Shown here one piece after another: positions 28,501 to 56,349 of a stretch of DNA of 64,000 nucleotides (position 1 is its first letter; every line of letters starts with the position of its first letter). A program made the position numbers and the translations under genes. Source of the DNA: Latrodectus hesperus (lineage: Eukaryota; Arthropoda; Arachnida; Araneae; Theridiidae); contig CM075857.1 in the NCBI GenBank assembly GCA_037975125.1, forward strand, positions 69,147,899 through 69,211,898. The letters run 5' to 3'. The notes beneath the pieces are model-generated. The model was not told the DNA's origin. It searched no databases and saw only the letters and a list, made by a program, of their open reading frames with translations.

Positions 28501-29401
28501 TAGATTTACTAGTAACGCTTCAGGTTCTAAACATTGGAAAGAATGTGTTATTTCTTCGTTTTCATCAATCAAGCAATGAAGGTGCATTTTGTACAATAGT
28601 TGTATACACACATGCGAATCAAGGCCTCGGCAGTTTCAAATAAACTATTTTATTTTTGTGATGGAAAACGTGTTGCATTTTTTCTTACGTATTACTCTTC
28701 AAAAGGTTACAGCTCAATATATATGAGCAATTACTGAGTGTAATCATACTAAACTCAGTAAATTACCATTTTTATCTTAATAATAATGGCTCTTCAAATA
28801 ATAGATTAAAATATTTTATATATTAAAGTGACAAAGTTCCATTATTTAGGTTTTTTAGGACAAAAAAATCATATTTTTACAAACATGAAAATAACAATGA
28901 TTATTTCTAATCATATTTTTATATTATTCTGCGAAAACATTTCTAAAATCAAGTTATCTATCTAATTTACTACATTTGTTTGATTAATTTGCATGTAAAT
29001 TTGCTTTAACAATGTGCCTCATTAATAACTTTTAAAATTAACTTCTGCAAATTATTCTCAATAACAATTTTATTATTGTAATTGAAATTTTTTTAAAGCA
29101 CAGACATTGTAAGTAATTCAACTGTAATGTTTTAGAGCTACTGTTGGCCTATTTTAGCTCTTAATAATATCAAGTGGTTTTGCTGAGAGGCAGAAGAATG
29201 TCTAGTACATTTACTTGAAATTCAACAGCTTATTTTTTCGAATCTCCCTTTGGGCAGGGTATTCATAATGGTTCAGGATGCACTTAAGATGAAGGTTGAA
29301 GTCTAAATTGGCCATCAGGCGCGAAAAATGAATGCTTAGTGAAAAACAAACCAAACTTAATATTATATGAAGAAATTGATTGATTTTGATGTAAATAAAA
29401 T
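25502..29401. other. Non-coding stretch, unidentified
   Basis: 25.6-27.5 kb is less AT-rich than average but gives no recognisable protein on either strand. A 98-codon minus-strand frame at 28315-28611 has no family features I know. A small hairpin (AAAGAGTTT / AAACTCTTT) lies at 28289-28313, and a TAATA-rich run near 27891-27915. Confidence 0.4.
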
Positions 29402-29478
29402 AATTCAGTTGCCAAGATAATATAACAAGAATATTGTGTAAAATGATATTCTTGCGATATTATCTTGGCAAAATGATT
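29402..29478. repeat. Long imperfect hairpin, pre-miRNA-like
   Basis: The arms at 29409-29434 and 29446-29471 pair over 26 nt with two mismatches, around an 11-nt loop. The outer pairing resumes after a small internal loop. The stem contains TTGCCAAGATAATAT opposite ATATTATCTTGGCAA and is not a simple repeat. About 75 nt with a nearly complete stem is the size of an arthropod miRNA precursor, but small MITE relics can look the same. No expression evidence is available. Confidence 0.8.
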
Positions 29479-29974
29479 TTTACCGATTTTAGCAAATCTA
29501 CTCAAAGTTTAATAAACATTAAAATTATGTGAAATTAAAATACATTATTTTAGATGAAACATTTCTTAAAAATTTTTTTATTATAGAAGTAATGGATGAT
29601 AGTGGAATAAAAAGTGTTTCCGTTAAAATATAAGAGTTTGGATACCTGAAAATTAATTTCTAAAATTAGAACCTTAATTAATCAATGTGTTCCTTTTATA
29701 TGGGCACTTTCACAGATTCTTAAAAATATTTTATTATTAATTTAAGGGTTATTTGTTATAATTTATTTTTAATATAATCATTTCATTTATTTTGCTCATA
29801 ACTCTCAATAAAAGAATCGGCGAACTTCTACATTTTCTTAAATTATGAACTTATTTCTGAATGATAAGATGTACCAAAGTAATGCTTTTTAATTATATGT
29901 TCAAAGTTGATATTATTTCCTTAAAAACATTTTGGTTAATATATCAAGCCTTAAATCTGAAATCAATTTTAAAA
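29479..29974. other. AT-rich non-coding stretch
   Basis: Nothing recognisable. Confidence 0.5.
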
Positions 29975-30195
29975 TGTGGTGGTGGTGGTGGGACTAATCC
30001 CCATCTGGTCTAGTGGAACTATACCAAATCCATGCGATCATAGATAGCCAAAAAGATATAGCCAAAAGCAGATGTGGACTTTTCACAGCCTCTTCACGAG
30101 AAAACCCCAAGCAATTCAAGATGTGTTGCGGGAAAAACAGAGCATTGTCGTACTTGGGACATGATGGATATTTTCTTTCACCGTATGTAAAGTAT
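29975..30195 (-). pseudogene. LINE 3' end fragment
   Basis: The minus-strand frame contains CPKYDNALFFPQHILNCLGF, a version of the Cys/His knuckle at the LINE ORF2 C-terminus with its second Cys changed to Tyr. WLSMIAWIW follows at the position of the VSGFMDMV motif in the 5.9-kb LINE. The 3' tail is a (CCA)n run (29975-29991, TGG on the plus strand). This is a 5'-truncated insertion of about 220 bp, probably of a family related to the 5.1-5.9 kb fragment. A plus-strand frame (30013-30333) over it is a shadow. Confidence 0.65.
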
Positions 30196-42257
<12,062 letters not shown>

Positions 42258-42790
42258 TTAAATAAGAGAATGGATAAACTTTTTAAAAAGTACAAAAATC
42301 TCTTTCATCACTAAGTCCACCAAAATCAGGGGCCATCTGTTATTCAATTCTCTTCGAAGCTCCTTCCTTTCTTGTGTAACAAACGGGCATTCAAGAAGAA
42401 TGTGAGAAGGGTTGTCAATCCCGGAGTTGCTACGTTACTGTTTTTAATATGGAAACGATGGAGATACCTGTTGAATTTCCTAGGTACGGTGAGGAATTGA
42501 GAAAATTTAAAGTCGGAATAGAATCAGTTATTCTTGTTTCTGCAGGGAACTCAAGGGGAAAAAGATTTAATCCACTTACAATCGGAAGAGGGAATAAAAC
42601 CTGGGCTCCTTTCTGTGATGATGTTCATTTGGGTAATGGATTTTAAAAAAGATTTGGGTAGACTGGTATTGAGTTTATCTGTAAGTGAAAGAGGAGATTT
42701 GAACAGGAAATCTACTCTTTCATTTGCATACACACCACTGTGACCCTTAATAAATGAGAAACAGAAGGAAATATTTTTAATATTGCACCT
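42258..42790 (-). pseudogene. LINE 3' fragment: RNase H end and C-terminus
   Basis: The minus strand carries FIKGHSGVYANERVDFL (about 42700-42750), the RNase H motif HSGVxGNExAD with Gly changed to Ala and the Ala before Asp changed to Val. In another register, GIDNPSHILLECPFVTQER (within 42258-42434) is the C-terminal knuckle region, ending in TAA at 42258-42260. The first Cys pair of the knuckle is lost. This is a different LINE family from the fragments at 5 and 30 kb, judged by the motif sequences. The piece is 5'-truncated by, or fused to, the mariner relic upstream on the same strand. Confidence 0.75.
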
Positions 42791-42799
42791 GTGAACAGA

Positions 42800-43545
42800 A
42801 ATCTGGACATCTACAATGAGTCTGCTTCATTGGGGAAGAGTTTCCACGAAGATGAGTGTCTAGAGAATGAAAAAGGGATAATCTGATGGAGAAAAGTCTG
42901 AGTAAATAAGGAGGATGATACAAATCTACCAACCAAATATCTATATGGTATTTTTTTACACCTGCGTGAAATGAGGCATAGCTTTAACAATACACGTCTG
43001 CAGTGAATGTTTGGTCAGTAGGTAGCAGTTCATCGTGAGACACTAGGCGACTACTACAAACATTGCATTGTCCGGGACAGTGTCCAGGAATGACAAGCAA
43101 TGTTTGGAAAGCTTGAGAATGTCACCACTAGATTGAATATGAATGTGCTACAGGGGAGGAAAAAGCAACGATAAACAGTCTGCTACTCTTTGTTTTTGGA
43201 ATTTCAACAGCGTGTAAGGATCTCACTTACTCAACCTGCATTTCTTACCTAAGTGGTGCAATTGAAGTCTAACCCCTTTACCAAAAACGTTAAATTGTCT
43301 GGCAAGATCCCCTAGCGTTTGACTACTGTCCTCCCCAATGGCCACCTGAAGGGCTTCGTCACTCAAGGTCTGTGGACATCCTCAGTGAGCTTCATCATAG
43401 AAGGGCGAATCTATCTTTAATTTGTGAAACCTATGCCTTACCAAACATTAATTCATAGCACTATCCCCAAAACGCTTGACATATTCGGTGACTTGATGTA
43501 GCAGCTGATAAGCCCACCTTAAAGTCATAAAGCAAACATTACTGA
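42800..43545 (-). pseudogene. Mariner transposase relic
   Basis: In order on the minus strand, with shifts between registers: LRWAYQLLHQVTEYVKRFGD (about 43530), a KFKxxDxxxxDExxxG-type linker, PQTLSDEALQVAIGEDSSQT and LGDLARQFNVFGKGVRLQL (the second helix-turn-helix; about 43260-43380), then LGKKCRLSK. Further on come a LLPTDQTFTADVYC block (about 43000) and a broken SPSDYPFF segment (about 42880), matching the SPDLAPSDYHLF motif around the last catalytic Asp of mariner DD34D enzymes. Internal deletions and many stops are present. No TIRs could be identified. It lies head to tail with the LINE fragment. Confidence 0.7.
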
Positions 43546-45501
43546 ACGAGTTCCTCCCACAGTTCCATTTTACTTCATTAATGTACGAGTTACGATTGAT
43601 GAATGTGCGTTGTTTAAATGCATTTATAACGACTGATGTTCACATTCTCGACTGACCAATGTCTCAACCACATCATACACTAATTTTCACACTTATTCTC
43701 TCTTCATTTAATGAAACACAAAAACGACAAGAGCTTTCTTCTTTACGTTGTAGTATTTTGTGATTTATTTCTTAAATCTTTTAATGACCATTTATACCTT
43801 GCACGTTTTTATGGTCAAAAGATTTTAGGAAATTTTGTTAAACAATTCTTCTAAAGAAAATTTAAGTTAATTCTCATTTAACATAAATGTTTGAAATAAT
43901 TTTGTCAAATTCCAATATTCTATTGAAACAATGTTTCTTGTTGAAAACGTTTCCAGTATTAATTTCCTCAGACAAAAATTCCCTTAGCATGAATTTTATA
44001 CAAATAAGACTCACAATTCATAATTAATAATAATTCACAATTTATAATTAATCAACTTTCAAAAAGTATTGAAATAAAAAACTAATATAAAATTTGAAAA
44101 TATTTTAAATGACATCTTTGTGAAATTGAAAGTGCTTATAGATGAGCTAAAATATTCAAAAGTTTCTTTTAATAAGAAAGATTATTAATTAAATATATTA
44201 TACCTTCTTTTAAATTCTACAAAAATGGATTGTCTTTGCTTTATTTACCTTTGCATAATAAATGTCTAACTATATTAACTGCTCACAAAATATTTAAAAA
44301 TATGTTTATAATTAATAATTTGATTAACTTACTATTATTCAAAATTGGTAAAAATATATTTTGCTGCATTTTCAAAAGATTTTTTTATTTATTGACACTA
44401 ACTGTTTGTGATGAATTTGAGTTAAGAGATTTTAAATAATATATGATAAATATTTATATACTATATTTTCCACAATAAAATTTAACTAATATTAGATTTT
44501 CATTGCATTTCTTAATTGATTATCATTAACTATATTTGATGCTTTGTAAAATTTGTACATAGATCTTTGATGAGACAAGTAATTTAAAATGGCTTTTAAT
44601 ATATCCAAATACTTTTTCAATATACAAAAAATGATTTTAATTTTGTGGATGAAAATGTAAAAAAAATATATTTGAGAGCAAAGCGCTTTTTTCTGTCAAA
44701 CATTATTTAATAACTAAGCAAATTAAGAAATTGCTTAATACAATTACAAAATGTTTTAACAAAACATAATTCTTTATGTTTTGGATTGTCTTCTGTCAAT
44801 CTAGAAAGATAAACAAAACAAGAAAAGAAGAAAAAAAACTCAAGTTAACAAATATAAATATGTTTAAAGTAGAAGATTAGTGAATTGATAATAAATGAAT
44901 TTTATTTTTTTTCTTCATGAAAATACCTTTTTTATCTGATTTTAATATTCTGTATTAAAAAAGATTTTTTCCTTTTACTATATTGTTTTTTTTTGTGTGA
45001 GATATATTGTTTTAAAAATTACTTATAATTTATCTTTATAATTTTTCTTATAACAAGTGAGCTAAGTACTTAATCTCTTTGCCCATTCTCGGATATTTTT
45101 TTATATTTTATCCACACACACACACATTTTCCACAACATACTCTGAATTATGGAAGTATTTATAAACTTATTTTTAACTAAACTATTTCAAAATTCTTTA
45201 CCCATATCATGTAAAATTAGTCCTTCGTATAAATTTAAGACATTAATGGCAATGCAAATCTAAAAGATAGTTTTTCATACATTGTACTTTACTTAATAAG
45301 AGGAAGCATATTGTGAAAGACAATATCTCTTATTGTGAATAAATTTTAGTCAAAACTTTAATATTACTTGTCAACTTCGATGATAATTGTTTTATATAAA
45401 AAAACCTTTACAGATATATTTATCACAGAAAAGGCTTATAGAAATGATCAAATGAAAGAGAAATGAACTCCAACAATAATCCCATTATGAAAGTTTTTCT
45501 A
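43546..45501. other. AT-rich non-coding stretch
   Basis: 43.55-43.75 kb may still belong to the mariner element. Beyond that nothing is recognisable. Confidence 0.5.
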
Positions 45502-46849
45502 CAGTGGTGTGTTCTCAAACTGCGTGCTGTTTCATTCTAAGTGTCAATCTGAGAGATCAAAGGTGCCAAGAAGCAGCCAAAAGCCCCGTATTGTTTGTTG
45601 ACTCATTGCATCAGACGAGAACTTTCGTCGAAATCATTGAGTCTTAAGCTGAATTTCATACTAGAATGCGTAATAAGCATGGTAAATTACATAAGCTCTC
45701 GGCCGCTTAAAGCCAGATTTTTCATAAATCTATAATAAAGCTTATGAATTCATTACTAAAATATAACTTATGAAAAGCCGAGCAAACGTGTTTTATATGA
45801 TACTGCATTTCACTTTGGTTTTCATGTGGCAAAGTACTATCTAGAACTTTTGAACTTAAACAGGAATTTACAATTTCTTAAAAGGAAATGATCCTGTGAA
45901 TGACTACAATTTCGTTAACTCCGATTTCCTGTTTAAACTGACATACTTGTGTGATATATTTGAAAAGCTAAATGCTTTGAGTGTTTTTCTTCAGAGCAGT
46001 AACATCCATATATAGAAACTTAGAAAAAGATCTCAGCATTCAAGAAAAACTACAAATTTGTAAAAGAAAAAGGATTGGTAATGGAGACAAAGCTTGTTTT
46101 ACTGTATTGCAGCAATAAACAGTCTATAGGGGAGACAAGTTTTCAGATAATATGCAGACACATATCATAAAAAAAATTTACCGGTTCTCAAAATACATTT
46201 TAGAAGACTAAATCGAGATTAATTGGTATTGCATACATGCAATATCAGTTACTTGTTGAAGCTCCAAAAGAATTCCCATTACAAGAATAAGAAAATCAAA
46301 TTAAGTTATCAATTGACAAAAGTTTGAAAAAATTCGCTTGTTTAGAGTTGGTGAAGTTTTGGATATCTATAAAAATGAGAGCCCCATTTTAAGTCAAAAG
46401 CAAAGATGGTTTCTCTACAGATGTTATTATAAAGAGCAAATATTATATAAATATTATTCAAAAGTTACAGTTGAAAGATAAATAAGAATAGCTATATCGA
46501 GTTTTATACCGCAATTTGAACATTTATGCAGTAATCAGCAGGCTCACTAATCACTAAAACTAACGACCCTTATAATAATATTTGTAAAGTCACTTTATAC
46601 TATAAACTAAATGTTATTAATGTTTTAACATTAATTATAAATACTTCTATGATTTTTAAATGCAAATTTTATTAATTATGCTAATGCCCTTATCATTTTT
46701 TTTAATTCCTTTTTCACAGTTGTAGAACTATGAAATGTATTTATAACATGCAATACATATTATAGGTAAATATTATAAAGCGAGAGTACCATGAGAAATT
46801 TCTAATTCTCTGAAGGCTGCTACGATTTGAAAAAGTATGAGAACCCCTG
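45502..46849 (+). mobile_element. hAT transposon relic
   Basis: The left end CAGTGGTGTGTTCTCAAACT and the right end GAGAACCCCTG (46839-46849) match the hAT terminal type CAGTGGTTCTCAAACT. TTCTACA occurs at both boundaries (45497-45503 and 46850-46856), overlapping the left terminus by two bases, and is probably most of an 8-bp target duplication. Inside, the plus strand keeps LTYLCDIFEKLNALSVFLQS (about 45940-46000), the block preceding LQGK in SCAND3/ZBED5-like transposases. The rest of the gene is lost to stops, frameshifts and probably deletion. The termini differ from those of the hAT relic at 23.6 kb, so these are two families of the same broad group. Confidence 0.78.
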
Positions 46850-48484
46850 TTCTACAATAAATTTAAAATGATTTTTCTTATGCAGAAAACTTTTATAGTT
46901 CTTATTGGAAAAGTATAATGATATTTTGAGAAATGAAAGTATCAAAATGCAATTTCGTCTTAAATAACCTTTAAAATGATCAATCATAAAACAATAGTGT
47001 AATATAGGTAAATATTTAACAGTTTACATTTAGCATTTAAATATTTAACAATTACAGTTTACAGTATTTAACATGTTTTATTTTGTTAATTTAATTTATG
47101 AATATTTGTATGATTGTGTGTGTTTTGAGTTACAAATTCACCACAACACAAATTTTTAAAATAAATCTACCAACAAATTTTATAACAGAGATTAAATTTA
47201 TATAAATCTATATCATTTTCTACACAGAAAATATTATATATGGGAAGTAAATATAAAAACAGCAATCTCATACATATATAATTTAAAAAGTAATTAATTC
47301 ATATATTTTGCATTTATAGATAAATTCGATGTTTCATTCGAGAAATATTTTTAAAATTATTGGTTTAATTTCATAAAGATTTTACATATGATTTTGTGTT
47401 TATATTATAAAAATTTTCATGACTATTGTTTGTTATAAATATAATTAAATATAATAATTGTTGTTAGCTAATAATTGTTAGCTTGATTTATTTTTTCCCA
47501 GTTTAAATGGAAAACATTTTAGAATTTTAACGCGTGAAATTCAGTTAAATTATTTCATTTTGATTAATTTAATTCAATTAAAAAAATTGTGTTGTACTTT
47601 TTATTTATGCTTCAGCAGTACATTAATTTTTATTCTAATTCTTTATCATTTTTTATTAATTAATTATTTTTAATAACTTAAAAAAACTTAAATTTTGCAT
47701 TTCTTGCATTTTATTAAATTAGATCATTTCTTTAAAAGTTCTTAAGTGAAGGGAGAGTTTTTTCAAGACTTTCATAAATTTGACTTATATTAAAACTGCC
47801 AGTAAAACATAAACGTGACCTGCATAAAAGATACCAAGTTTGAATTTTGAGACTCACTGTTGGATTTGAGTTCATTGATCAAATATCTTTCTTTTTTTTA
47901 AACAAAAAAAGAGACATTCCTTAATGATTTTATTCTAGAATATTTTGAATGCCTTTATAAGAAATTACTAGAGAGGAATATATTTTTTCACATTGCAGTG
48001 GGTGAATTATTTGCTTTATATTTGTATCAAAGCCAAATCCTCTGTATTGTTAGCTTTAAAAATCATTTTTAATGATAACATTTTTTTTGGAAATGTTTAC
48101 AACAGCTACCTTAAAATATAAAATATTGACAACTTATAATCGATTGCATCACTTTTTGTATCGTATATATTCTCATGATAAGGTGAGAAATTGTCATATA
48201 TTTATGTTGAAATGTCTACTTATAAACATAATAGATATAACCATACTTTAAAATTTATATACTTTGGCCTTTAGAAATTAAAGAAAAAAAATCATTTTAA
48301 GCTCAGCATAAAAAATGGCACTAATAATAAAATTTATATAAACGGAAAAATCAACTTATGTGAATTTATGCAAAAACTCTATCGACCATTTTTTTGTAGC
48401 AAAGAGCAGGTATATGAGTAAGGGAAAAATATGCAAACATCGGATTTTTGTAATTGCGCATATAACTTCTGTTAATTTTTGATT
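46850..48484. other. AT-rich non-coding stretch
   Basis: Nothing recognisable. Confidence 0.5.
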
Positions 48485-49490
48485 TTGTTAGACGATTCGT
48501 TGACAGTAGTCCATGAGGCCCTCCAATATCTGAGAGTCTCTCGTAATATTTGAGTCTACTCCCCTCTCAATTTTGCCCTCTGCAAGACAGCATAATGTGT
48601 TGCGTAGTTTAGTCCACCTTCTCTGGAATTAATATCAAACCGAAACTTCTATGTTCAATCAATATTCTCCTAAAAGACCACGAGCTACAACACTTGCAAA
48701 AGCCCATTATATAGCTCTTTTGGCCTGAAGGGGAAAAGTTTTTGGGAGCATTTAGTTCTAGACCATTCTATTGCTTTAGGGAGAAGAATATTTGTTTGTG
48801 TGGTGTGAAGACGTCTTCACTAGGTAGGCTTTTATTCAAGGCGACTAGTTCTGTGCGTCCTTCTCACTGAACGAAAGAAAAGATGTAGCTTATTTTCTGG
48901 GATCATACAGCGTTGGGATTTTTTGACAAACGGGCTCAGATTCTCATGGGAGAGCAATTCCGAACGTGTGCTGTTCTGGAGAGAAAAAGCACGAGATACC
49001 TTCAATCCAACACTGTGGAAAGTTACAGTTATCACGATGGTGGAATAATTATCTTGGCAAGGATCTCATTCGTTCATTGACTGGCATGTGTTCATGGGAA
49101 GAATTGCGATTGATGTCAGATATCGGGAAGATATCCTTGATTCATATGCCCTCCCATATACTATTGGAATTGAAATTAACTTAAATCTGATAAATGATAA
49201 CGCACGATCTCATAGAGCTGCAATCTTCGAGAAATACATTGAGGGTCATTGTTTGGGAAGTGAATGAAATGGCTAGCTTGATCTCAAGATTTGAATCTCA
49301 GAGAGTATAAGTGAGATTATCTCTTCTTAGACATATTTCTGCCGTAAGTCTTCTTTCAAGGCCTGCAAAAGATATGAAAAATAGTTTAACTCCATGTCTC
49401 TTCACACCCATTTAGGTAACCGATAACTTAATTGACAGCAATCAAGCTCGATGTCGACAATGCATTCATGTTAGGGATGGACATAACATT
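48485..49490 (+). pseudogene. Tc1-like transposase relic, second family
   Basis: Plus-strand pieces in changing frames follow the Tc1 order. RVLFWREKARDT (about 48967) follows the first-Asp region. QHCGKLQLSRWWNN (about 49010) comes next. VFMGRIAIDVRYREDILDSY (about 49088) is the segment before the second catalytic Asp, then INDNARSHRAAIFEKYIEGH (about 49185) carries that Asp. SQDLNLREY (about 49290) is the SPDLNPIE block with the Glu kept, followed by a Trp-to-TGA stop. VTDNLIDSNQARCRQCIHVR (about 49420) is the C-terminal end. TIRs were not found. The sequence is far from the 19-kb element, so this is an older, separate Tc1 lineage. Confidence 0.8.
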
Positions 49491-49855
49491 GATTAAAATT
49501 CTTTTTTGTAATGTTTCTATGACATCTTACAACATAAAAATGTGATTATTCCTTTTTCAAAAAATAGACTTTTATAGCTAGATTCCTTTTTTAAAAATCA
49601 TTTATAAGTTTTCATATATACACTTTGAAGTTTCAATTAATAAAAACTTGTTTTGTGCACTTTTTATCCGAATTTGATGTTTTTATATCCTTTCATTTGC
49701 AAATATGAAGCAAAAAACCGGTTGTTCTTTAACTTTTGGAATACAATATAATTACGCATTTAACTTTATATATTTAAATTTAACAGTCATATTTTTATTT
49801 AGAAAGAATTAAATCTTTTTAGAAACCATATAATTATATAACCACATATATAAAT
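49491..49855. other. AT-rich spacer
   Basis: Nothing recognisable. May include the unrecognised 3' end of the Tc1-like element. Confidence 0.45.
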
Positions 49856-49959
<104 letters not shown>

Positions 49960-50415
49960 AAAATTAACTACTGGTATGGCATATACATGACAATGAAAGT
50001 GCATTTAAAATATTTCAAAATATACATACCTTAATATATAATATATGGTAACAATAATTTTTCTATTAAAAAAAGGGGACTAGTAAGACAATAACTCTTC
50101 ATGACAATGAATTTTTTTTTTAAAGTTTCTCTGCTTCTATTTAAATATTTGCCTTTAGTAAAAGCAGATCTGAAACAAAAATCACTATTAAAATTGCTGA
50201 ATGAAATTGTCTAAAGAAGAAACAGTTTTTCTTTACTTCATTCTTTATTCACGTTAGGTATTCATCATCTATGACTTTTTTTTTTTAAAAAAAAAATGCT
50301 AAATAAGGTTTCCTATCTCGAAATAAAATTCCCTCAGAAACAGTTATTATAAGCATTAAATGCAATTTTTATTAAGAATTCACATTAATTTTAGAAATGA
50401 AAACACTAAATATTA

Positions 50416-55277
<4,862 letters not shown>

Positions 55278-55390
55278 CACTCTAAAAAAAAGAACTGTAA
55301 TTTTACAGTAAAATGTGCTGGCGTTTTGGGCGCCAGTACAATATGCTGTAAATTTTACAGCATATTCGTAAAACGTTTACAGTTCTTTTT
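55278..55390. repeat. Nested inverted repeats at candidate left terminus
   Basis: Outer arms 55287-55300 and 55377-55390 (AAAAGAACTGTAA and complement) enclose two further hairpins. One is 55314-55340, with CTGGCG/CGCCAG at its core extended by a wobble pair. The other is a perfect 25-bp palindrome at 55341-55365 (12-bp arms beginning ATATGCTGTAAA). The whole folds as a cruciform with two inner stems. Confidence 0.9.
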
Positions 55391-55560
55391 ACTGTAATTT
55401 TTACAGCAGTTTTCGCTGTAATTTTACAGCCCTTTTCACTGTAATTTTACAGCACTTTTAACTGTAAATTTTTACAGCACTTTTTACTGTAATTTTTACA
55501 GCACTTTTTATTGTTATTTTTACAGCACTTTTTATTGTTATTTTTACAGCACATTTTACT
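55391..55560. repeat. 24-bp subterminal tandem repeat
   Basis: Seven units of a CACTTTTTACTGTAATTTTT-type sequence ending ACAG, with starts spaced 23-25 bp apart (ACTGT, GCTGT or ATTGT at about 55391, 55415, 55438, 55461, 55486, 55510 and 55534). Each unit holds its own CTGTAA...TTACAG inverted pair. The minus-strand frame over it (Lys-Cys-Cys-Lys-Asn repeats) is an artefact. Confidence 0.9.
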
Positions 55561-56349
55561 ATGCATTTTGCTGCATATTCTACAAAACCTACTGCAATAG
55601 CTATTTACAGCTATCATCATGTTTTGTAAAGATAAATGTAGAGTATAAATCAATTTTGAAAACACATTAGCTAATTTCCTAACTATGGGCCAACTATTAT
55701 TAAGCAATTTTTTATACAATATACAAAGTACAAAAACATAACTAATGTTATATTGCAGAAGATGTCATTTTTCAGAACATTTTGAGATCAATATTTTAAC
55801 TTTCAATACTTAACGAGATTATTTAACTTTCTTACCTCAAAATCTTGGATCAAATCGTAACTTAATTGAATAATTAAGAAGGTCGAATTTTTTATTACAT
55901 ATTTTTTTAAAAAAATTAAGAAATTATATTGAATAGCAGTTATATTGAATAAGATACAAAGCTTAGCATAAAAATTGATTTTTGATATATCTGTGATTCT
56001 ACAGATTCAGGATAAAAAGAAACCTTACAAAACATTCCATTTTACTAAAAATACCAAAGGGGAATTAGTTAATGATGTAGTATTTTAATTATACTGTAAA
56101 GACAATAAAAGTTTTCTTTTTGATATTGCTTAAAGTAATTGATTTTTTTCCATTATAGTGTAAGCAAATAAAAATTCTGAGAAAAAAAGCCATATAGTTG
56201 ACAATACACAAATAATTGTAAAGAATTTTTTTATTTACATTTTAATAATTATAGCCATTTAAAGTTGTATAAAGCATTTAAAAGTGACAAAAACATGTGC
56301 TTGGATTCCTTTCTTGACATATTTTTTAGATTTCGTTCCCCGCGAGGGA

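Noticed and set aside
28315..28611. 98-codon minus-strand frame
   Set aside because: Composition is somewhat balanced, but I see no domain and no exon borders. Kept only as a note in the stretch description.
48832..49035. Minus-strand ORF in the 48-49 kb relic
   Set aside because: Opposite strand of a recognisable Tc1-like transposase.
55391..55560. CRISPR array
   Set aside because: Units are contiguous 24-bp repeats without unique spacers, in a eukaryotic genome.
55447..55719. Lys/Cys/Asn repeat protein on the minus strand
   Set aside because: Produced by the 24-bp tandem repeat read in one frame.
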